A stretch of 64,000 bases of DNA from NCBI GenBank assembly GCA_012934845.2, contig WNNJ02000175.1, positions 1-64,000 of the forward strand, in the 5' to 3' direction. Position 1 is the stretch's first letter, and each line of letters opens with the position of its first letter. A model generated the notes under the pieces. The model was not told the DNA's origin, did no database searches, and saw only the letters and a list, made by a program, of their open reading frames with translations. The position numbers were made by a program, and so were the translations under genes. This stretch comes from Pomphorhynchus laevis. Lineage: Eukaryota; Acanthocephala; Palaeacanthocephala; Echinorhynchida; Pomphorhynchidae. Below are positions 58,163 through 64,000 of the stretch, one piece after another.

Positions 58163-58755
58163 TTGGATCCTGACTTGCAGTTAATTAAAACACCCAAACG
58201 CCAAGCGGCAGGGATGTTGGTTAGTATTTCCAAGACTGTCTCTATGTGCTCGTATCGGATTCAGTTGCCAATGTCAATCCGGATTGGAGAAAATGTTCTT
58301 CCTGATGTGGAGCATTTCAAGTATCTTGGGATATTGTTCTCGAGGAACGGCAGGAACATCAAGGAGATTGAGAAGCGGATTTGTGCAGCAAACGCAGCAA
58401 TGCGTTTTTCGTACAGGTATGTCGTGGTGAAGCGGGAGTTGAGTCTTCGGGCAAAGCTTTCGGTTTACCACGCAATCTTCGTTCCGATTTTATCTTAAGC
58501 TATGGTCATGAGCTTTGGGTTATGACCGAAAGTATAATATCTTGGATACAGGCAACCGAAGTGAGGTTCCTTCGCGGTGTGGTCATTCTTAGCCTTAGAG
58601 ATAAGGTTATTAATTCGGTCATCCGAGATGGACTCGGAGTAAAGTCGCTGCTTCTCCACATCGAAGAAAGTCAGCTGAGGTGGCTAGTACACGTCCTGAG
58701 GATGTCTAAGGATCGCCTCCTTCGGAATTTTCCAGGCCTAACTCTCTGGAAATAG
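58163..58755 (+). pseudogene. RTE-like RT C-terminus
   Basis: The protein part of the fragment above. The first frame ends at AIFVPILS, where the SYGHELW block begins in the second frame. It has no catalytic residues of its own. Confidence 0.75.
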
Positions 58756-58905
58756 ACCTCGAGGTAGACCTCGATACCGCTGGAGAGATCAAATCTCGAA
58801 ACTAGCCGAAGACCGCCTAGGGATATCTGAAACAGAACTCTGGTCTGTCGCTTAGGATCTCGATGTCTAGAGTAGTTTTGTTCGTGCACTGCCTCCACGA
58901 CCCGA
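58163..58905 (+). mobile_element. RTE-like LINE, RT C-terminal fragment
   Basis: Two frames (58163-58498 and 58381-58755) read VEHFKYLGILFSRNGRNIKE, EKRICAANAAM, YGHELWVMTESIISWIQATE and VRFLRGVVILSLRDKV, then QLRWLVHVLRM. These are the thumb and C-terminal boxes of RTE-clade LINEs (GHEL.VM, EMRFLRR, LRW.GH). One frameshift parts the frames. The palm is missing. Confidence 0.85.
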
Positions 58906-59369
58906 CACCCGTATCAGTTGTTGACAGGAAAATTTTTTTATTATATTATTTGTTTTTTCTTGTCAAGAAATTGTAATATTATTGGAAATTAAAAATAAAA
59001 TTTTGTTGTTATTATAAGTTTGAAAATTTCTAAAATTAGATTTAAGATAGATTTCAATATGACATTTACTTCCGCATATGACAACATTTTCACTTCAAAA
59101 ATGTTGCACCATTTTTGTCGCGATCAAAAATGACGAGTCGCTGTCAAAAATCGCGACACGTCTATCATCTGTATTTCCATATGGACGTGATTGCAACCTG
59201 GCTATTCGGTTTAAAACGACTTCCTTAACGTTCAATTGCAATAAGTTAATTGTTATTCAATACAGAAATTTGTATTATCTCTTTTAGTTTTTTTACATTT
59301 TCTTTTAGGGTAATTTAATATTTAATTAATGGAAATCAATACAGGTAATTACCTTTAATACAGGTAATA
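58906..59369 (+). other. No gene recognised
   Basis: AT-rich stretch. The short palindrome AGGTAATTACCT lies at 59,343-59,354. Confidence 0.4.
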
Positions 59370-59397
59370 CAGCGCAGGTAATTTAATACCTGCGCTG
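59370..59397. repeat. Palindrome before the hammerhead-like repeats
   Basis: CAGCGCAGGTA and TACCTGCGCTG are perfect 11-bp arms with a 6-base loop. CAGGTAAT repeats upstream. It marks the start of the tandem 293-bp units. Confidence 0.88.
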
Positions 59398-59565
59398 GAA
59401 TTTGCCAGTGCTTTTGTTAATGATCCTTTTTTGTGAAGCTGTAGTACTGATTTAGTACTCTATGATGTTACTAGAAAATTTTCTAGTGCATCATTCACAT
59501 TGATTCATTCATTGATTGCCGTCTGCCAGTCCTCCTCTGCATCCAGTAATGGGAGGGATCTGGTA

Positions 59566-59601
59566 CTGATGAGTCATTGTGATGACGAAACGGCATTCGT
59601 C
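59566..59601 (+). ncRNA. Hammerhead-like ribozyme core, unit 1
   Basis: CTGATGA (59566-59572), helix II GTCAT (59573-59577) and ATGAC (59582-59586), GAAA (59587-59590), helix III ACG/CGT around GCATT, and C (59601) as the expected cleavage base. A possible helix I pairs GGGAGGGAT (59551-59559) with ATTCTTTC (59602-59609), mostly with wobbles, but six bases lie between it and the core. Cleavage activity is unproven. Confidence 0.55.
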
Positions 59602-59858
59602 ATTCTTTCGCGTCTGGCTTACATGTTTTACAAGAAATTCACGCGGAATGGTTAAATAAATGCTAGCCGATAGAAAAGAGACCAGTGTTGGCATTTGAAA
59701 GTGCTTTGGCTAATGATCCTTTTTGGTAAAGCTGTAGTACTGATTTAGTACTCTATGATGTTACTAGAAAATTTTCTAGTACATCATTCACATTGATTCA
59801 TTCATTGATTGCCGTCTGCCAATCCTCCTCTGCATCCAGTAGTGGGAGGGATCTGGCA

Positions 59859-59894
59859 CTGATGAGTCATTGTGATGACGAACCGGCATTCGTC
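59859..59894 (+). ncRNA. Hammerhead-like core, unit 2
   Basis: Same layout as unit 1, 293 bp downstream. The GAAA box reads GAAC, which would disable a hammerhead. Confidence 0.5.
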
Positions 59895-60009
59895 ATTCTT
59901 TCGCGTCTGGCTTACATGCTTTACAAGAAATTCACTCGGAATGGTCTCACTCTCCTTATATTACAATATGATATAATTACTTCATTATATTATTACAATA
60001 TCACGAAGC

Positions 60010-60235
60010 ATATAGTAATACAGATTGTAAAAATACTTCCAATTCTTAAAATTTCATTTTTTAATGTATTATATTTTATATTATATAGTCTGCATGAATG
60101 CTCATTCAAAAATATGTTTCTTGAACATTTAAATATGTCATCTTTACGATATAAATTAAAAGTAGTTTTAATTGATGTTAATTTAAATAACGTTATTTTT
60201 AATTTAATGACATTACGTAGTTAAATAACTGTTTA
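60010..60235 (-). mobile_element. Element E RT-like fragment
   Basis: Antisense copy of the RT-like end (TTTTAATGTATTATATTTTA, then the AAATATGTCATCTTTACGAT region encoding KDDIFKF). It follows directly after the hammerhead-like units. Confidence 0.65.
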
Positions 60236-60469
60236 TTTTTTAACAGTTATGAACATATTCATAAGTTATGAAAGATGAACCTATTCATCAGTTATTTCAT
60301 TAGTTATAAAATTTTCTGTACATGTGAAGATTAAAGCTGTGGGTCATACATGTGAAAAAGAAAAATCTCTGGCTTTTTAATTTGCCAATTGAAGATGAAA
60401 GTTATCATGTATCAAATAATGAATTCACGGATGCGTTAGCAGGACGATACGGCTGGTACTAATAAATTA

Positions 60470-60720
60470 AATTAGATACTGAGTCTACTTATTTAAAGAT
60501 AAATAATAAATAATTGTATAGGATTTTATAGAATTTATATCAAGTTAAACTTATAATTTAAATTTAAAACAAAAGTCAATTAAATGAATTGACTAATAAA
60601 TAAGAGACATTGTATAAGAATAAGGATTATATGTAATCAGAAAGAACTGCTATGTAATCAGGTATCGGTTCCCTATTCCTCGATATCTTTATTATTTATA
60701 AAGATAAATAATAAATAATT
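60470..60720 (-). mobile_element. Element E, copy f
   Basis: Diverged outer end and module start (AATCAGAAAGAACTGCTATG at about 60,634). The module stops after TTCCTC (60,681) and continues as the palindrome TTTATTATTTAT/ATAAATAATAAA (60,688-60,715, loop AAAG). Confidence 0.65.
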
Positions 60721-60799
60721 CTATAAAATTTTATAGATTTTATATTTTTATCGTTTAGTTTTTTCTATAATATTTTATTGTATAGATTGTATTGTATAG

Positions 60800-61490
60800 A
60801 CTATCAAATCATCTAATTGAGTCTACGTATTTAATATAATTATTAAATAAACAAAACATAATAATGCTAAATCAAAATTTAATAATTAAATAATAAATTA
60901 AATCAGCTAACTGAGTATACGTATTGTTATATAATTATAAAATAAACAAAACATAATAATGCTAAATCAAAATTTAATAATTAAATAATAAAATTAATAA
61001 TTGCTTTTAGATTTTCTATAATTTAAATCAAGTTAAAAAATAAAAATAAAAATAAAAAATAAAAAATAAAATTTAAAATAAACGTCATTTTTATGAATTG
61101 ACTAATAAATAACAGACGTTGTATCAGAATAAGAATTAGAGGTCATCAGGAGGAACTGCTATGCTATCAGGTTTCGGCCCCTAACTCCTCTACCCAACAT
61201 AGCAGCGAGGCCAAATACATGCTAATGATGTATTTCCTCTGAAATAACTATCTAGTATCTTATTCTAATGCAAAGTATATTATTTTTTATCCATCCATAA
61301 AAATTTGCCACTTCAGAGTTTAAATTTATTCTTTATATTATTGTGTTGATTTATATATTTTACTATTTTCTGCTTGATGTTATTTTTATAGTAACCTAGT
61401 TTAAAATATGTATCTATTAAATTATTTAAATGATTTTGAAGAAAGCCAATATCATTACACATTGTTGCAATTCTTAAAATTTCATTATTT
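60800..61490 (-). mobile_element. Element E, copy g
   Basis: Close match to copy b, with a full module (61,149-61,235) and the antisense RT-like end to about 61,490. The GGCCCC/GGGGCC pair is GGCCCC/GAGGCC here, with one mismatch. A duplicate of the outer end lies at 60,800-60,890. Confidence 0.72.
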
Positions 61491-61770
61491 AATTTAAATA
61501 ATTTTGATTATTATACTATCGAGTATCTTATTCTAATACAAATTATATTATTTATTATCCATCCATAAAAATTTGCCACTTAAGAGTTTAAATTTATTCT
61601 ATTTAATTGTTATAAGACTTTTTATAATTAAATCAAGTTAAAATAAAAAATTAAAATTCAAAATAAAAGTCATTTTTTTGTATCAGAATAAGGATTATAG
61701 ATCATCAGGAGGAACTGATGTACAATCAGGACGAAAAAAACGTCCCTTACAATAAGAAATGTGCGTAGAA
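61491..61770 (-). mobile_element. Element E, copy h
   Basis: Diverged E end. The module starts at about 61,702 (ATCATCAGGAGGAACTGATG) and is replaced at 61,729 by a short hairpin GGACG-A7-CGTCC (61,729-61,745). Confidence 0.65.
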
Positions 61771-61776
61771 AACCAA

Positions 61777-62260
61777 ATTAGCTAACTGAGTCTACGTATT
61801 TAATATAATTATAAACTAAACAATACATAATAACGCTAAATCCAAATTTAATAATTAAATAATAAAATTAATAATTGTTTTTAGATTTTCTATAATTTAT
61901 ATCAAGATGAATTATAAACTGAAATTAAAAATAAAAGTCAATTTTTATGAATTGACTAATAAATAACAGACGTTGTATCAGAATAAGAACTAGAGATCAT
62001 CAGGAGGAACTGCTATGCTATCAGGTTTCGACCTCTATTCATCAAGTGATGCCGAATAAATGTCAATGATGACATTTATTCGGCATCAATGATGTCAAAA
62101 ATGTCAATGATGACATTTTTATTGATGAAACGTGCTTATCTAGTATTTTATTCTAATACAAAGTATATAATTTATTATTCATCCATAAAAATTTTCCGAA
62201 AAATTTTATTATCCATAAAACTTATCGGCTTCATAGTTTTAATTTTTTAATAATATTTTG
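61777..62260 (-). mobile_element. Element E, copy i
   Basis: Outer end (AATTAGCTAACTGAGTCTAC at 61,777) and module start (61,998). After TTTCGACCTC (62,034) the copy runs into nested palindromes at 62,038-62,129 and then resumes with TCTAGTATTTTATTC. Confidence 0.7.
62038..62129. repeat. Nested palindromes of E copy i
   Basis: Outer arms TTCATCAA/TTGATGAA (62038-62045, 62122-62129). Inside is an 18-bp perfect palindrome from GATGCCGAATAAATGTCA (62048) to 62087 with loop ATGA, then a 10-bp one AAAAATGTCA-ATGA-TGACATTTTT (62097-62120). Both share the centre TGTCAATGATGACA. Confidence 0.93.
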
Positions 62261-63018
62261 TTGATTTATATATTGTAAATTTAATATTTTAATATTTTGT
62301 TGATTTATAATTCTCCATTATAAGAAAAAGAAGATATTTATCAAACTTGCTATACTAAAATAGAAATTTTGTACCACCATGTATTATGTACTGCTATATC
62401 GGCACTTTTCTCTTTAGTTTTAATATGAGAATGACACAGGTTGATTCGTTTACTCATTTGCTGTTTTCAGATTTTTAAGTAAATATTAATATTAAAATAT
62501 TTATTTTACTTTATATAATGCAAAATACATAAACTCATTAACTGATCTCATCCATCAATATATTCGTTCACTTTTCCAAACTTCACTGCCTCAATATATC
62601 CCAAGGTATCAATTTTCGTTTATTATCTTAACTTTTGTCTATGCAAAACTAACTATCCTTCATAAATAAAAATTTATTCTCTAGAATATATGGCTAATTT
62701 TCTTGAAAAAACTTAAAAATAAATATCATAAAAATCGAAAACGATTCGAATTGTTTAATATAATTACAAAGTTAATAATTTTAACGAATTAAGTTACAAC
62801 GAACCTACTAACAACGAATTTTCGAACATCGAACTCACGACTAAAGAAAAACAAACTTAGAATTTCAAATCGCGTAAACTGGCGCCACATACAATATAAG
62901 TTGAGTGACTTATTAACAAGTGGTAAAAAAACTTTTGTTTCAAAAAAGTTAGACTTGGATTGATAATACTTATTACGATACATTACAAATTATATTACAA
63001 TACAAATTTACTACTACT
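62261..63018 (+). other. No gene recognised
   Basis: AT-rich sequence. A minus-strand frame near 62,370-62,470 (INLCHSH ... NTWWYK) faintly recalls half an Ig domain but is not supported. Confidence 0.4.
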
Positions 63019-63059
63019 TTGACGATATACTACTTTGAAAATCGACTCATTGTTTGTCG

Positions 63060-64000
63060 ACCCTTTGACGAAACTTTATCAAAAATGGCAAAAATAAATA
63101 AGTCTAGAGCCAAGAAAAGCGTCGCTTGTACACATATCGACATCTCCAGCGCTAAATTTAGTTTTGACTTAGTAAATGGTGATCCTGTCTATGAACGTCA
63201 AAGTCGAATGCAGTAAATCTGGATACAATGTATGGACAACCGTCGCAGTGGCGGCAAGATGATCCAAATACATATTGTCAAAGGAATTTGTGTGCGGATT
63301 CTGTGCTTTCGAATAGTTACCGTTGGATACAAATTACAATCATTCTGAGCAGACTTCAGCCGCAATTGTGAGTGAAACGCATTCTGACCAGCTATCAGTA
63401 TCTAATACTTATGACGCAGACAAGCGTATCACTCAATCTTGTCAAAATGCAAATAATCGATTGTACTGCGATATCATTCCTGGTATTCATTCAAAATATC
63501 CGGCTTGCCTAGAAAACACACTATTCCGATATGATAATGATACGATTTTTGTCGATTACAACATTAACTCTCCCTAACATTCCTTTAGCGGGAATATGCG
63601 TCTTCGACATCAATATGTAAATTTCGTATTTCCTTCTGTGGAATAAAAAGCAACGATCAAAATAGTACCCAAATTAATAGTACAGAATCTTTTTAAAAAT
63701 GATAAATCAGACTGTCGAAGCACACTAACATCAAATCATACATGTTCGTCTTCAGTTTCAAATACCAGCTCTTCTATGTGTTATAATCCTCACAAATCAT
63801 TTACCTCAAATGTTCCTTCATCCAACCGTAATTTCAAAACTTCATCAGAAGTAAGCGGTATTATTTCGCCAATGCACTTGTTCAATTATTCCTATCCAAC
63901 TCGTACTCTTCCTTCGTCTGCAACCAGAATATTTAAGCCTACTACGGTCAATCCTACAGGTTCCCAACATAATCGAAAACGATTCCCCTCATGTGGTAAG
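63060..64000 (+). mobile_element. LINE N, ORF1 region, leaves the window
   Basis: A decayed 5' end of another APE-type LINE. ORF1 starts at ATG 63,085 (MAKINKSRAKKSV). A PHD-like finger at 63,200-63,320 has VECSKSGYNVWTTV and FVCGFCAF. The Ser/Pro linker (63,700-63,930) leads to NRKRFPSCGK at the window end, the start of the C-terminal domain seen in A and B. ORF2 would lie beyond the window. Confidence 0.7.
63085..63216 (+). pseudogene. LINE N ORF1 start
   Basis: The frame runs from ATG 63,085 through MAKINKSRAKKSVACTHID to a stop at 63,216, where the finger begins in another frame. The basic start is like the MTKKKNKQAK start of LINE C ORF1. Confidence 0.6.

Larger units (their letters stand above)
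59398..59950 (+). repeat. Two tandem 293-bp units with a hammerhead-like core
   Basis: Two units (about 59,398-59,690 and 59,691-59,950) are near copies. Each holds an 18-bp palindrome (ACTAGAAAATTTTCTAGT) and a hammerhead-like core: CTGATGA at 59,566 and 59,859, then stem GTCAT/ATGAC with loop TGTG, then GAAA (GAAC in unit 2), then the mini-stem ACG-GCATT-CGT and C. The size, tandem layout and tiny helix III fit animal retrozyme-type or Penelope-associated hammerheads. Confidence 0.65.

Noticed and set aside
62370-62470. Another Ig half-exon on minus (INLCHSH ... NTWWYK)
   Set aside because: The Cys-Trp spacing is long, the donor is poor and no second half was found.
1-64000. tRNA, rRNA, CRISPR array or bacterial operon
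   Set aside because: No cloverleaf, rRNA core or regular spacer-repeat array was seen, and all coding content is eukaryotic retroelement or Ig type.

Overview
The window looks like animal (probably invertebrate) nuclear DNA: AT-rich, with no bacterial operons, and built almost wholly from retroelement copies of many ages. The species cannot be named from the sequence. The only host-gene evidence is a set of immunoglobulin-domain exons on the minus strand (57.6, 45.9 and 44.4 kb). Their splice sites and reading phases fit each other, and elements fill the introns between them. Letters A-N below are working names for this window only.

Layout. 0-5.6 kb: two near-identical CR1/L2-like LINEs in tandem (A1, A2). 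5.6-8.3: a decayed LINE with a restriction-like endonuclease (RLE), D1. 8.3-9.9: no recognised gene, one 18-bp tandem repeat. 9.9-11.9: LINE B2 (-). 11.96-13.08: LINE J (-) abutting a fossil Ty3/gypsy element (13.08-14.65, -). 14.9-16.6: remnants K (+) and L (-). 16.6-22.3: RLE LINEs D2 (best preserved) and D3, plus a fragment of D3. 22.4-23.1: endonuclease fragment and a broken start of LINE C. 23.9-27.96: LINE C. 28.3-29.95: Penelope-like PLE1. 30.1-30.9: B fragments in opposite orientations. 31.2-34.7: LINE B1. 34.8-37.3: element E, split by PLE2 (GIY-YIG nuclease). 37.3-39.9: LINE B3 (-). 39.9-43.1: D4, E copy, RLE fragment G, D5. 43.1-46.4: AT-rich host DNA with two Ig exons and PLE3. 46.4-49.1: F-prime; 49.1-49.7: E copy; 49.8-53.5: RLE LINE F with an extra downstream ORF; 53.6-54.2: E copy; 54.2-55.65: third F-type copy. 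55.6-56.8: repeat M and a MITE. 57.4-57.64: Ig exon. 58.2-58.9: RTE-like fragment. 59.4-59.95: two tandem 293-bp units with a hammerhead-like core. 60-62.2: stacked E copies. 63.1-64.0: ORF1 of another LINE leaving the window.

The APE-type LINEs have an ORF1 with a PHD-like zinc finger and a basic C-terminal domain, then an ORF2 with endonuclease and reverse transcriptase (RT). In A and B ORF2 starts inside the end of ORF1. The RLE LINEs have one ORF with RT, a Cys/His knuckle and a PD-(D/E)XK-like nuclease. F also carries a 225-codon ORF whose ATG overlaps the stop of the RT-RLE frame.

Most unusual signals: (1) element E has a conserved terminal RNA-like module with compensatory changes, and in four other copies the module breaks into a copy-specific perfect or near-perfect palindrome; (2) snap-back palindromes occur at many other junctions, two shown to be secondary insertions by comparison with intact LINE copies; (3) the tandem hammerhead-like units; (4) F's extra ORF; (5) the Ig gene threaded through this repeat bed.
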